From NCBI GenBank assembly GCA_002435865.1, contig DIWV01000004.1, forward strand, positions 128,834-170,968: a stretch of 42,135 nt of DNA. Reading direction: 5' to 3'. Both the position numbers and the translations under genes were made by a program. A model generated the notes under the pieces. It was not told where the DNA came from. It searched no databases and was given only the letters and a program-made list of their open reading frames with translations. Below, one piece after another: positions 17,056 through 25,881 of this stretch (position 1 is the stretch's first letter; every line of letters starts with the position of its first letter). The stretch comes from Cloacimonetes bacterium UBA6097 (GTDB taxonomy: Bacteria > Cloacimonadota > Cloacimonadia > Cloacimonadales > Cloacimonadaceae).

Positions 17056-17721
17056 ATGAAAAAGCTGAGTATTCTAATACTGATAATGGCGGTTTGTATC
17101 TGCTTGATGGCATCAGCAATCCAGGCTACAGGTATAAATGACAATACATTACAAGACAGGGATCCAACCGGACCATATAATCTGATAGCTGCATTAGTAA
17201 ATTGCAACGATGTTTTACTCATATGGGAAAATCCTGATTTTGTAAATCAGCCAATGGGATTCAGGATTTATTGTAATGGTAATCTGGCAAGTTACATACC
17301 GGGAGTGAATGTCACAGACTGTCTGATGGCAGATTGCTGCAACGGCTGTCATCAGTTTTATGTAACTGCTTTTTATGATACCGGTAGTGAATCAGCACCT
17401 TCTAACATTGCGGAAATCATTATTTCATCAAACAATGATGAACTGGCATCTGATGAAGGATTGTCATTAAAAGTATATCCCAATCCTGCACGGAATGATG
17501 TTAACATAGCTCTGGCAGGGTGTAAGGGAAATGAGATTACCGGGGTAGATGTATTTAATATAAAAGGTCAGCTTATCAGAAAACTCAATCTTCAGGGCGA
17601 TGCAGCTGCGCTTTGGGATAGAAAAGACAGCAACGGAAAAAGGATTAGTGAAGGAATATATTTCCTGAGAGCATCAACTCCCCTGGGTAACGTAACCCAA
17701 AAGCTGATACTGACTAAATAA
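17056..17721 (+). CDS. Short secreted FN3 plus sorting-domain protein
   Basis: 221 residues: a signal peptide (LSILILIMAVCICLMASAIQA), one FN3 domain (GPYNLIAALVNCNDVLLIWE ... GFRIYCNG ... FYVTAFYDTGSESAPSN) and the C-terminal sorting domain (VYPNPARNDVNIAL, FNIKGQLIRKL, WDRKDSNGKRISEGIYFLRA). It resembles the last third of the neighbour at 14788-16773, without the body. The FN3 domain carries an unusual Cys cluster (CLMADCCNGCHQF) plus NCND and YCNG, which might form disulphides or bind metal. GGGAGG precedes the ATG. A TATAAT at 17021-17026 could be the -10, but no good -35 is seen. Probably its own transcript, with terminators on both sides. Confidence 0.85.
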   Translation: MKKLSILILIMAVCICLMASAIQATGINDNTLQDRDPTGPYNLIAALVNCNDVLLIWENPDFVNQPMGFRIYCNGNLASYIPGVNVTDCLMADCCNGCHQFYVTAFYDTGSESAPSNIAEIIISSNNDELASDEGLSLKVYPNPARNDVNIALAGCKGNEITGVDVFNIKGQLIRKLNLQGDAAALWDRKDSNGKRISEGIYFLRASTPLGNVTQKLILTK

Positions 17722-17744
17722 TTTAACAGGTTTAACAGTTTAAT

Positions 17745-17774
17745 ACCGGACTTATCAACGGGTCCGGTTTTTTT
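17745..17774 (+). terminator. Intrinsic terminator
   Basis: ACCGGAC (17745-17751) pairs with GTCCGGT (17762-17768) across a 10-nt loop and is followed by a T-run. It ends the short sorting-domain gene on the + strand; the - strand side lacks a T-run. Confidence 0.85.
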
Positions 17775-18669
17775 ATTTTAAACGGCTGGTGGTGAAGGTA
17801 ACCATAAACTCCGGTTCATAGCTTCTTTTTGACTGTCTCAGTCCTTCTACACCCATATCTTGTTCACGATTGATATACGTGTAATCAGATTTTAAATATT
17901 TTGCCGTTTCCCAGTTGATTAATTGTGCGCAGCCCTTGATAGTGGGATCAAACTTTTCAAAGTGGATGGTAGCCATATCTGCTGTCTGAGGACTAAAAAT
18001 AGTCCAGGCTATAATCTCATTATCAACCATGATTTTCAGACCGTCCAAAGGCAGCTTGTCCCAGAATAAAAAGGCATTTTTAATTGCCTTATATTCCATG
18101 GTGAGGTTTATGTCCTTAATTTTCCTATCAATCTGCCATTGCTTAAAATGTTCCAGAATTGCATCCCTGTCGCTTTGTTCGATATTAAGGACTTCATAAT
18201 AAGGATATTGCCGGCGAAACTGGGATAAAAGGTTCTTTTTCTTAGCCAGCTTTTTGCCCGGAAGGCTATATAGCTTCTCAGCCAGATAAACGTAATCTGA
18301 CCAGGCTTCATGTGACCTGAACCGGAAAAATTCCTTAGCTTCAGGGTGCTGTTCAAGCCATTCTGGTGGAAAAAGAATCATCTCTGTTTTGGGATCTACA
18401 ATCCTGAATTCTTTTACCAAAGCAGCCAACGCTTTAGGACTAAAATTTATACAAAATGGGAAGGCAAGATAATGATAGCGTGGATTATAAATAATATAAG
18501 CTCCGTCCCAGATAAAATAATGGAGCTTGTAGAGTTGTCCCCAGGTGAAAAGATTGCTCAGGTTAAGGTCACAAGCCTGCTTGGGAAAAGCAGTTAAACA
18601 TCCCAATATCATTGGTGCCAAATCAATTGTCAGAAGGTTGAGTTTGAATTGATCCTGTTTTAAGTTCAT
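17773..18669 (-). CDS. DUF2156 family protein (phosphatidylglycerol lysyltransferase C-terminal-like)
   Basis: 298 residues matching the DUF2156/LPG-synthase C-terminal family, which has a double GNAT-like fold and in some members transfers an aminoacyl group from tRNA to lipid. Typical segments are LPGKKLAKKKNLLSQFRRQY, the Trp-containing FKQWQIDRKIKD, LKIMVDNEIIAWTIFSP, TIHFEKFDPTIKGCAQLINW and the C-terminal YINREQDMGVEGLRQSKRSY. No membrane segments are present, so this is the free-standing cytoplasmic form, whose substrate is usually unknown. It lies 27 bases after the GNAT gene and may share its transcript. Confidence 0.85.
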   Translation of the reverse strand: MNLKQDQFKLNLLTIDLAPMILGCLTAFPKQACDLNLSNLFTWGQLYKLHYFIWDGAYIIYNPRYHYLAFPFCINFSPKALAALVKEFRIVDPKTEMILFPPEWLEQHPEAKEFFRFRSHEAWSDYVYLAEKLYSLPGKKLAKKKNLLSQFRRQYPYYEVLNIEQSDRDAILEHFKQWQIDRKIKDINLTMEYKAIKNAFLFWDKLPLDGLKIMVDNEIIAWTIFSPQTADMATIHFEKFDPTIKGCAQLINWETAKYLKSDYTYINREQDMGVEGLRQSKRSYEPEFMVTFTTSRLK

Positions 18670-18696
18670 TAAAAACCCTTTATATGAATATGTTTA

Positions 18697-19122
18697 TCAT
18701 TTCTTGTTTGTATAAAGAAAAGGAGTATAGCCCTGCATAATACTAAATCCCTGGTGTTGATAAAAGCTGTTGTAACCGGGTTCACTGATTAGACCTATCC
18801 AGCCTATTCCCTCAGAATGTAAATATTTAACCAAAAAATCGATTAATTTGCCGCCTATTCCCTTCTTACGGTATTCAGGAAGAACGGTTACATCCTGTAT
18901 GTAAGCATCACTCACTCCATCAGATATGCTGCGTCCCATTCCGATAATCCTGCCTTCATCGCGAGCAATAACAAAGCAAAACGTGGATTTTATTATTTTC
19001 TTTATAAGGACTTCTGTGTCACCATCCGCTGCATCAATCCAGCCGTTGGACAGATACAACTGCTTTATCTGTTCAGTTTCTTCGGTAGTGTTTAGTTCTG
19101 TAATGCGTTCATAAGTAATCAT
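18697..19122 (-). CDS. GNAT family N-acetyltransferase
   Basis: 141 residues, a complete single-domain GNAT. The acetyl-CoA-binding motif is DVTVLPEYRKKGIGGKLIDF (~87-106), preceded by IGMGRSISDGVSDAYI and followed by IGLISEPGYNSFYQHQGF. The substrate is not predictable. It starts nine bases after dprA on the same strand, so the two are probably cotranscribed. Confidence 0.9.
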   Translation of the reverse strand: MITYERITELNTTEETEQIKQLYLSNGWIDAADGDTEVLIKKIIKSTFCFVIARDEGRIIGMGRSISDGVSDAYIQDVTVLPEYRKKGIGGKLIDFLVKYLHSEGIGWIGLISEPGYNSFYQHQGFSIMQGYTPFLYTNKK

Positions 19123-19131
19123 TTGGGTTCC

Positions 19132-20223
19132 TTATTTCAGTGAGAAAGTATTACCATACGATTTCATCAGCAAGCCTTTTAATTCAAGGTTGAGCAAAAC
19201 TATGGATAGCTGACCGATAGAAAAGCCCGTCCTGAGGATAAGCTCATCAAAGCTAATGTCACGTTGCTCATCATTGAAAACATCATAGACAAGCTGTTCA
19301 TTTTCACTAAGTTCGGGAAAGAGGTCTGCCTGGTCAGGAGGTTTTAAGTCCAGACCAAAGTCCAACAGGATATCTTCGGCTGTGGTCACAAGTTTTGCTC
19401 CGTTTTTAATCAGATTATTAGGTCCCTGAGCATTGGGAATATTGATTTGTCCGGGGATTGCATATACATCCCGGTTCTGATCTGCTGCAAATTTACCAGT
19501 GAGCATTGCACCACTGGATAGAGGTCCTTCCACAATCAATACACCATGAGATAAGCCGGAAATAATCCGGTTACGGGCAGGGAAATTCCAGACTTCCATC
19601 TTGCTGCCGGGTTCATATTCTGAAACAATTGCACCTTTTTCAATAATCTGTTCAGCCAGTTCTTTATTCTGGGGAGGGTAGATAGTTTCCAAGCCATGAG
19701 CAAGCACAGCAACTGTTTTGCCTTCAGCTTTGAGGGCTGCTCTGTGAGCTGCAGTATCAATTCCATAGGCAAGACCGCTGATTATGGCAATTTTATTCCT
19801 GGCGATAGGCTCAACGATAGCTCTGGTCATTGATTTTCCATATTCGGTTGGCTTTCGGGTACCCACTACTCCCAGGTTCCAGTCCTGTAATGTATCCGGA
19901 AGGTTTCCGCGATAGTAAAGAATCAGCGGGGGTGAATAGATGGTCTTAAGCAGAGCAGGATAGTCATCGTCAAGATAAACAGTGTATTTAATATCATAGG
20001 TCTCCAGATATTTACAGATACCTTTCCAGCCTTTAGGTTCGCAATCAGCAATAAGATAATCATAGGCAGTCTGGGTTATCAGGTGGTGTTGCAGGGCATC
20101 AGAATAGACTTCTTTATCCCAGTTTTCCGGAATACCATATTTGCCAAACAGTTTGAGCGCAACCTGATAACCTATATCAGGCGTAAGTTTTATCTTGAGC
20201 CAATATTTTAATTTATCCGGCAT
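19132..20223 (-). CDS. dprA: DNA processing protein DprA
   Basis: Loads RecA on incoming single-stranded DNA during natural transformation. 363 residues, normal length. An N-terminal helical region is followed by the Rossmann-like DprA core: GVVGTRKPTEYGKSM, IAIISGLAYGIDTAAHRAAL, VAVLAHGLETIYPPQN, SEYEPGSK, FPARNRIISGLSHGVLIVEG, SGAMLTGKFA and VYAIPGQINIPNAQGPNNLI. A C-terminal winged-helix segment (NEQLVYDVFNDEQRDISFDE ... LELKGLLMK) is present. It sits 37 bases after obgE. It suggests possible competence, though no other competence genes are in the window. Confidence 0.95.
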   Translation of the reverse strand: MPDKLKYWLKIKLTPDIGYQVALKLFGKYGIPENWDKEVYSDALQHHLITQTAYDYLIADCEPKGWKGICKYLETYDIKYTVYLDDDYPALLKTIYSPPLILYYRGNLPDTLQDWNLGVVGTRKPTEYGKSMTRAIVEPIARNKIAIISGLAYGIDTAAHRAALKAEGKTVAVLAHGLETIYPPQNKELAEQIIEKGAIVSEYEPGSKMEVWNFPARNRIISGLSHGVLIVEGPLSSGAMLTGKFAADQNRDVYAIPGQINIPNAQGPNNLIKNGAKLVTTAEDILLDFGLDLKPPDQADLFPELSENEQLVYDVFNDEQRDISFDELILRTGFSIGQLSIVLLNLELKGLLMKSYGNTFSLK

Positions 20224-20260
20224 ATTTCTCTTTCTTGCTTTGGTTTGCTAAAATCTATGC

Positions 20261-21271
20261 TTATTTATTATGCTGCAGCAAATCAAACAGCATACGCTTC
20301 ATTTCCGGGATGTGATACCCCGTAACAGAAGATATTCCGATTATATCTTCCTTAAACTCTTTGCGGAAGCTTTGGGAAATCTCTTTTACCTTGTCTTCAT
20401 ACTCATCTTCCGGCATTGTATCAAGTTTGCTGAGGGCAATAAGATGTGCCTTTTTATCCATAAAGGGATCAAACAAGAACAATTCTGCCCGGAGTGTGCG
20501 GTAATCTTCCAAAGGTGTTTCAGATTGTACGTCTATCAGGAAAAGCAGGATTGAAGTCCTTTGAATATGCCTGATAAACTGCAATCCCAACCCTTTTCCC
20601 AGATGAGCGCCGGCAATGATACCCGGAATGTCTGCCATAACAAAAGACTGGTAATCAGTAACCTGGACAACTCCCAGCATCGGTTCAAGGGTAGTAAATT
20701 CATAATCAGCAATCTTAGGTCTCGCAGCAGAAACTACACTAAGAAGCGTTGATTTTCCTGCATTGGGAAAACCAACTAAACCTACATCCGCCATCAATTT
20801 CAAAACCAGTTCCAGTTCGATTTCTTCTGTCACCTTACCCGGTGTTGCATTTCTGGGAGCCTGATTAGTAGGAGTGGCAAAGTTCATGTTGCCCTTACCG
20901 CCATAACCGCCTTTGGATATGACTATTTCTTCTCCGTGGTTCGTAATGTCGGCAAGCTTAACCTTCTTACCATTTTCAATCTGGAAAACTTCTGTGCCCA
21001 AAGGAAGTCTCAGATAAACGGATTTGCCGCCGGCTCCATGCTTGTTGGCACCGGAACCGTACTTACCATCCTCAGCTTTAAAAGACTTGTGGTAGCGGTA
21101 ATCCAGCAGGGTATTAACATTCTGGTCGCCAATACCGATGACATCACCACCTCTGCCACCGTCACCTCCGTCGGGACCGCCTTTTGGGACAAACTTTTCT
21201 CTGCGGAAGCTGACACAACCGTCTCCGCCATTTCCGGCTTTTATCCGGATGCGTGCAAAATCAATAAACAT
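20261..21271 (-). CDS. obgE: Obg family GTPase (ObgE/CgtA)
   Basis: Ribosome-associated GTPase for 50S assembly and stress control. 336 residues: a Gly-rich Obg domain (RIRIKAGNGGDGCVSFRREK, GGPDGGDGGRGGDV, GGYGGKGNMNFATPTNQAPR), then the G domain with G1 GFPNAGKST (~165), G2 region ADYEFTTLEPMLG, G3 DIPGI and G4 SKLD. The C-terminal OCT extension of Bacillus-type Obg is absent, as in many Gram-negatives. It follows the sorting-domain gene by 12 bases and precedes dprA. Confidence 0.96.
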   Translation of the reverse strand: MFIDFARIRIKAGNGGDGCVSFRREKFVPKGGPDGGDGGRGGDVIGIGDQNVNTLLDYRYHKSFKAEDGKYGSGANKHGAGGKSVYLRLPLGTEVFQIENGKKVKLADITNHGEEIVISKGGYGGKGNMNFATPTNQAPRNATPGKVTEEIELELVLKLMADVGLVGFPNAGKSTLLSVVSAARPKIADYEFTTLEPMLGVVQVTDYQSFVMADIPGIIAGAHLGKGLGLQFIRHIQRTSILLFLIDVQSETPLEDYRTLRAELFLFDPFMDKKAHLIALSKLDTMPEDEYEDKVKEISQSFRKEFKEDIIGISSVTGYHIPEMKRMLFDLLQHNK

Positions 21272-21283
21272 ACTTTTTCTATA

Positions 21284-22786
21284 TTACCTTATCACTATTA
21301 TTTTCTTACTTATCGTATGGGAGCCCTGATTTAGTTTTAGCAGGTATATACCGTTCGCAGCAGGAATTTGGTTATCATTCAAGCCGTTCCAGGTAAGGTT
21401 TGAAATACTCTGTTCAGAAGATGCAAGATGCCTGATGCATTGTCCTTTGAGGTTATAAACCGCAGCAGAAACAGGTTTATTCCTGGTTCCCGACAAAGAG
21501 ATATTCAGATTACCGGAAGCAGGATTAAATGGATTGGGATATACCTTAAAGGTAAAAGCTGCAGGAAGTGTTTCATCTTCAATAGCTGTATTGCTGATAT
21601 CGAATGTTACAAAATCTATATTGTTATCACTTATTCTGATAGTGCCATTCTGCCAGCCTGTTAATGGCAGGATAGCAGCCATGGTTTGGGGTTGGGTAAA
21701 ATCCGGGACAGTTGGCGTAATTTCCGGCTGATTGCCCAGATTATCCAAAACTACATGCGCATATAGAGGAAAATCATGGTCTGAATCAGTGTAGGTAAAT
21801 TCTAAAGCATAAGCAATACCGATATTAGTCATGGAAACATCCGATATCACAGGCAGAGTATTGATAACAGGCATATAGGTATAATTCTCAAAAATCAACT
21901 GGGAAGCAGCACTGAAGTCACCGATATTTATTGTTGGTGTAAGAGTGGCTATATCAACATCCAGCTTGACTGTTCCAGCCATGCTGCCCAGGGAATTATT
22001 AGCCGGAGGCCAGGCACCGAATCCGGGATCGGCAGTAAGGTCGCTGATATTGCAGTTCATATACAGTTTTCCGCCTGATACAGAGGACTGGATATTTCCC
22101 AGCCTTGTAAAGGCAATGGTCGTATCTGCCAGATTAATATTAAACTTATACAATCCGGATGAAATCACATTGGGGATGTTAAAAGTATAAAGCATGCCAT
22201 AGATTGCCTGGTCTGTAATTGCAGATGCAGAAGCAGCAAGACCGACAAAATAGACATTATATGAAGTAAAGGAATTCAGAATGGGAAAACTGCCTGAGTT
22301 ATTGGACAAGACAGAATACAGCTTGGTATTGGAATAGCCGAACCAGTTGCCGGTAATATCCAGATTGGTGTTATAGACCATAACGCTGTCTCCAACGGGG
22401 TCATCAGCAATATAGCCCAGATTTGTTAGAGCAGGAGGGAAAGTATCAGCACTCAAATAACCCGGATTGACTGCCACAATGGTTTGATCCATAACATCAT
22501 AAGAAGTTCTTATTCTATAACTATGCGACTGACCTGTCACATGCGGTATCAAAGCTTCATAGATAAAAGCTTCCGGATTAGTCAGTGTAGCTTCGTTCCA
22601 CATATTGTTCTGCCAGTTAAAAAGCTGGTAAGCATTTGGTATTGCTGGATTAGCACTGAATCTTACATGAATTTGCCCGTCATTATCTACAGCGCTGTGA
22701 CGTACGTATTCCCAGGGTGTCAAATCCTGTGCATTCAGCATGCAAAAGCTGAATAAAACAATTAATAATAAAGCAATGCGGTTCAT
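21284..22786 (-). CDS. Secreted protein with T9SS/FlgD-like sorting domain
   Basis: 500 residues. A signal peptide (NRIALLLIVLFSFCMLNAQD) is followed by an all-beta body without a recognised catalytic motif. It has two segments of interest: one around LTPWEYVRHSAVDNDGQIHV that may be a carbohydrate-binding or Ig-like fold, and TYTDSDHDFPLYAHVVLDN. The C-terminal sorting domain is clear: VYPNPFNPASGNLNISLSG, YNLKGQCIRHL, WNGLNDNQIPAANGIYLLKL. It is probably exported across the outer membrane. It lies between the DUF1838 gene (8 bases upstream) and obgE (12 bases downstream), so it may be cotranscribed with both. Confidence 0.82.
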   Translation of the reverse strand: MNRIALLLIVLFSFCMLNAQDLTPWEYVRHSAVDNDGQIHVRFSANPAIPNAYQLFNWQNNMWNEATLTNPEAFIYEALIPHVTGQSHSYRIRTSYDVMDQTIVAVNPGYLSADTFPPALTNLGYIADDPVGDSVMVYNTNLDITGNWFGYSNTKLYSVLSNNSGSFPILNSFTSYNVYFVGLAASASAITDQAIYGMLYTFNIPNVISSGLYKFNINLADTTIAFTRLGNIQSSVSGGKLYMNCNISDLTADPGFGAWPPANNSLGSMAGTVKLDVDIATLTPTINIGDFSAASQLIFENYTYMPVINTLPVISDVSMTNIGIAYALEFTYTDSDHDFPLYAHVVLDNLGNQPEITPTVPDFTQPQTMAAILPLTGWQNGTIRISDNNIDFVTFDISNTAIEDETLPAAFTFKVYPNPFNPASGNLNISLSGTRNKPVSAAVYNLKGQCIRHLASSEQSISNLTWNGLNDNQIPAANGIYLLKLNQGSHTISKKIIVIR

Positions 22787-22794
22787 AATCTACC

Positions 22795-23685
22795 TCATTT
22801 TTTCAGGGGAGGATAAACTCCCGAGTCGATTAATTTTTTGAAGTAAGTCCAGCTGGTTTCATTGGGTTCTTCCCATTCAGTTGGAGGGCTCATATATTCA
22901 GGATGTTTGATTTTAACATAATCCTGAATATGTTTGGGCAAATCACTGTAGCCATTTGCAAGCTTCATTCCCCTGCAGACAAATATCAGGTTGCCGGGAG
23001 CATCTGCCATCTGCATAAAGGGCATCCAGGGACTTATCCTGGTCCAGGAAATAAAGGTTGGCACGGTTGTGAGATTCTTGTTTGCCAAATCTGCTTTATC
23101 AACAAAGAACTGAAAGAATTCCCCTGCTTGGTAAGTATCGCTTTGTGAGTATTCAGGATATAAATTTCTTGGCAATGGAGATGGATAGAAAGGAAAGATA
23201 TCCAGGTTATAGCAGCGGGTATCTCCCATATCGGTAGAAGGTAAAAACTTCTCAACATAGGGCAGGTATTCATCCGGAAAACCAATGTCCTGATTCACCG
23301 GGTCGTTCCAGACCTGCACGACAGGCACTTCTTTTTTGGTAAAGGGATTAGTCCAGTTTTCCAGGATTTGACCGGTCTTTGGGTCTTCGTAAAAAGCCGC
23401 TTCGCGGGTAAGAATGATGAAACCTGCATCCGTCAAAACCGTTTTGGCTGTATTAAAACCTTCAAATTTAAAAAGCTCCTGTCTCTTTTCACCCTGTACA
23501 AAACTGTACACAGTGCCGGACCAGTAAAACACCACATCCTTGCCGGAAGCGTCGCCGCGGATGCGCATGAAGTCGTTCAGATAGTCTTTATATTTGCTCA
23601 GGTCGGTTACTTTATCATCAGCAAAAAGACCGGTACTGATTAAAAGGACAAGTATAACCAGCAAACTGACCGCAGTAAAATGCAT
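22795..23685 (-). CDS. DUF1838 family exported protein
   Basis: 296 residues from the ATG at 23685, five bases after GGGAG; a GTG two codons further upstream is possible but less likely. A signal peptide (LLVILVLLISTGLFA) is present. The mature part matches DUF1838: a conserved opening around DFMRIRGDASGKDVVFYWSG, KFEGFNTAKTVL, FVDKADL ... VPTFISWTRISPWMPFMQM, then PKHIQDYVKIKHPEYMSPP at the C-terminus. The family's function is unknown to me. Its ending is eight bases from the next gene, suggesting cotranscription with the sorting-domain protein. Confidence 0.75.
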   Translation of the reverse strand: MHFTAVSLLVILVLLISTGLFADDKVTDLSKYKDYLNDFMRIRGDASGKDVVFYWSGTVYSFVQGEKRQELFKFEGFNTAKTVLTDAGFIILTREAAFYEDPKTGQILENWTNPFTKKEVPVVQVWNDPVNQDIGFPDEYLPYVEKFLPSTDMGDTRCYNLDIFPFYPSPLPRNLYPEYSQSDTYQAGEFFQFFVDKADLANKNLTTVPTFISWTRISPWMPFMQMADAPGNLIFVCRGMKLANGYSDLPKHIQDYVKIKHPEYMSPPTEWEEPNETSWTYFKKLIDSGVYPPLKK

Positions 23686-23778
23686 AAACACTCCCGTAAA
23701 AGCATGTTCTTTATTGTAATTGCATATTGGTGCAGTACAGTCTATTAGTCAACAGAAATAATGAAACTGCAGCTTTTT

Positions 23779-24315
23779 TCAGTCAATTCTGCCTGTGATT
23801 ACGATTTTGTCGGTATCAATGAATTTATTTTTAAGCTGCAGTACTATATTCTGGTAAAGTTCCTTATCCATAACCGGGTTACGGTTCATTATCCAGAGAT
23901 ATTTTCGTTTGGAGTCGCTCACAGCGACCCACTGGTAATTTTCCTTATCAAGCAGAGTTATCCAGTAGTCTCCTCTGAAGGGCCAGAAAAACTGCACTTT
24001 GAGTTTGGAATTGTTAACCTTATCAGCGATAAAAGCTTTACCCTTTACCTTTGATTTTACTTCTTTGCCTTCAGCATCTTTATAAGCGGTATTGACCACA
24101 GTGATGTATCCCTTTGGATGCAGACCGTATTCGGCGGTTGTAAGCTTTGCATCTTTGGGTTGAAAGCTATTGGGGAAATAGGCAATCTGATACCAAAGTC
24201 CGGCATATCGGGTTAAATCAACCTTATCCACTGTGCTTAGCGGCGGCAGTTTTTTAACTGCAAGCAGTGTAACAGCAGTAAGTAAAAGCATTGTTATGAT
24301 TATAATTATGCGCAT
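23779..24315 (-). CDS. Bacterial lipocalin (Blc-like)
   Basis: 178 residues. An N-terminal hydrophobic segment (IIIIITMLLLTAVTLLAV) is followed by the lipocalin signature DLTRYAGLWYQIAYFPNSFQ (~33-52, with the GxW) and later blocks LKVQFFWPFRGDYWITLLD and YLWIMNRNPVMDKELYQNIV. E. coli Blc is an outer-membrane lipoprotein that binds fatty acids or lysophospholipids. Here no lipobox Cys follows the hydrophobic segment, so it may be periplasmic or anchored by the uncleaved N-terminus. The gene seems to be a single unit on the - strand. Confidence 0.9.
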   Translation of the reverse strand: MRIIIIITMLLLTAVTLLAVKKLPPLSTVDKVDLTRYAGLWYQIAYFPNSFQPKDAKLTTAEYGLHPKGYITVVNTAYKDAEGKEVKSKVKGKAFIADKVNNSKLKVQFFWPFRGDYWITLLDKENYQWVAVSDSKRKYLWIMNRNPVMDKELYQNIVLQLKNKFIDTDKIVITGRID

Positions 24316-24409
24316 GATGTCTCCTGTTTAAAGGTTGTGTCTTTTAGCATAATATAACACTTCATAAGCAGATATCCAAACAGCTTTTACAGAAACAGGA
24401 GTATATTTC

Positions 24410-24437
24410 TTGACGCTAAACTTAGTTTTGTTATAAA
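24410..24437 (+). promoter_or_regulatory. Promoter for the small membrane protein at 24474
   Basis: TTGACG (24410-24415), a 16-base spacer and TATAAA (24432-24437). A start near 24444 gives a leader of about 30 bases. Confidence 0.7.
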
Positions 24438-24473
24438 TTGTTTTGTTGAAAGAAACAGTGAAAAGGTGAGATT

Positions 24474-24815
24474 ATGTTCAAATTGATTTCAATTGTTCTG
24501 GTCGTACTCTGGATTTTTACGGTTCTGATTACAGGTATAACCATCCATCGGCAGTTCCAGATAAGTAAGCTGCAGATGAGAATACTGGATGATTACAAGC
24601 AGCTGTCAACCGTTGACTTTATCTTCAAAACTGCCCGTGACTCTATCCAACAGGATATTGAGAGAACGGATAAGTTATTGAAAGAATTGAAAGAGCCTGC
24701 AAGCAAACAAATCATTTTTATGAACTGGATGTTTATCCGTGCCCTGGCGATTTTTCTTACCATTCTAACAATCGTTGCCTTTTGGTTCTATTACAGAAAA
24801 AAAGCTAAGGAATAA
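24474..24815 (+). CDS. Small two-helix membrane protein, unknown function
   Basis: 113 residues, not recognised. A transmembrane helix at ~2-24 (KLISIVLVVLWIFTVLITG) is followed by a charged, helical, probably coiled-coil segment (~30-80: ISKLQMRILDDYKQL ... IERTDKLLKELKEPASKQ). A second transmembrane helix at ~84-107 precedes a basic tail (YYRKKAKE). The loop is probably periplasmic if both ends are cytoplasmic. It has a good promoter and AAAAGGTGAG before ATG, which support a real gene. Confidence 0.75.
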   Translation: MFKLISIVLVVLWIFTVLITGITIHRQFQISKLQMRILDDYKQLSTVDFIFKTARDSIQQDIERTDKLLKELKEPASKQIIFMNWMFIRALAIFLTILTIVAFWFYYRKKAKE

Positions 24816-25127
24816 TCCCGGATTTCCTTATTCTTCGTTCATTAACTCCTGTTTTTTTTCTCTCTCCACAAAGCGACTTTTAAGGGAGTCATCAGGGAGT
24901 CATCAGGGACTTAGTCCCTGATGACTCCCTGATGACTCCCGGATAATTCTTACAGGCAAGCAAGGGAGAAGCGGAAAAAAAACAGTAATCAAACAAAATT
25001 ATATCATGTAAGAATTTATTTATGTCTATCAAGCTGAAACTGTTCCTTCTTTTATTCTTGACAGCAAGGTATTAAACAGATAAAATGAAATGCTTAGAAA
25101 ATAAAAAGGTTATGTAAAAGAGAATCG
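24816..25127. other. Intergenic region with long hairpin repeat
   Basis: The region contains the perfect hairpin at 24884-24940, listed separately. The remainder is AT-rich with no supported gene. A weak AGAG precedes the yggS start. Confidence 0.6.
24884..24940. repeat. Perfect 27-bp hairpin built of 11-nt units
   Basis: Left arm 24884-24910 is two copies of GGGAGTCATCA followed by GGGAC. The right arm 24914-24940 is its exact reverse complement, across a 3-nt loop TTA. The sequence differs from the hairpins at 14356 and 41789, but the build (11-nt units starting GGG, then a short closing GGG) is the same. It is not followed by a T-run, so a simple terminator is unlikely. Confidence 0.9.
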
Positions 25128-25832
25128 ATGACAATAATTGAAAACAACATCAGGTCGGTGCAGGAGAGAATATCGGCAGCAGCATTAAAAGCAGGTAAAA
25201 AACCTGAAGATATTATGCTGGTTGCCGTTACCAAAACCCAATCAGCAGAAATAGTCAATCAAGCCCTGAAAGCTGGAATAAAAGACTTTGGCGAAAACAA
25301 GGTTCAGGAAGCAATAAATAAGTTCCCGCTCCTTTCCAAAACTTACAAAGGATTTCATTTCATCGGACATCTGCAGACCAATAAAGTAAAAGCCCTGCTC
25401 AAGCTGAATCCGGTTCTGATTCATTCAGTGGATAGTTTTCACCTGGCAATGGCAATTTCCAAAGCTCTGGAAGGGCTGGATAAAATACAACCTATCCTTT
25501 TACAGGTAAATACATCCGGCGAAGACAGCAAATCCGGCATTGAGCCTGAACGTCTGGTTGAACTTGCCAAAGAAATAACCAAACTTCCCAACCTTTCTGT
25601 AAAAGGCCTGATGACGATTGGCAGGCTTAGCTCGAATCCGGAAGACTGCAGGCAGGACTTTAAACTTTTAACACACTTATCCCAAGAACTCATCAGGAAG
25701 AAAATCCCAAAGCTTGACATGAAATGGATTTCAATGGGAATGACTAATGACTTTGAAATTGCCATCGAGGAAGGTGCCAATCTAGTCAGAATCGGTAGCG
25801 CTATCTTTGGTGAAAGGCACTATCAGAGATAA
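25128..25832 (+). CDS. yggS: PLP homeostasis protein (YggS/PLPBP family)
   Basis: Pyridoxal-phosphate-binding regulator without known catalysis, 234 residues. The PLP lysine is expected at K36 in LVAVTKTQSAE. Other family blocks are DFGENKVQEAINKF, HFIGHLQTNKVKALL, LLQVNTSGEDSKSGIEPE, LSVKGLMTIG and the phosphate-binding ISMGMTNDFEIAIEEGANLV followed by RIGSAIFG. First gene of the run of closely spaced + strand genes extending to mnmE; the next gene starts 49 bases later. Confidence 0.95.
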   Translation: MTIIENNIRSVQERISAAALKAGKKPEDIMLVAVTKTQSAEIVNQALKAGIKDFGENKVQEAINKFPLLSKTYKGFHFIGHLQTNKVKALLKLNPVLIHSVDSFHLAMAISKALEGLDKIQPILLQVNTSGEDSKSGIEPERLVELAKEITKLPNLSVKGLMTIGRLSSNPEDCRQDFKLLTHLSQELIRKKIPKLDMKWISMGMTNDFEIAIEEGANLVRIGSAIFGERHYQR

Positions 25833-25881
25833 AAAGCAGAGTCTTTTGTTTATGATGGAATAAAAAACTGGAGTTTTACTA

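Noticed and set aside
24884..24940. Hairpin as an intrinsic terminator of the small membrane protein gene
   Set aside because: There is no T-run after the stem, and the stem is far longer and more ordered than the window's real terminators.
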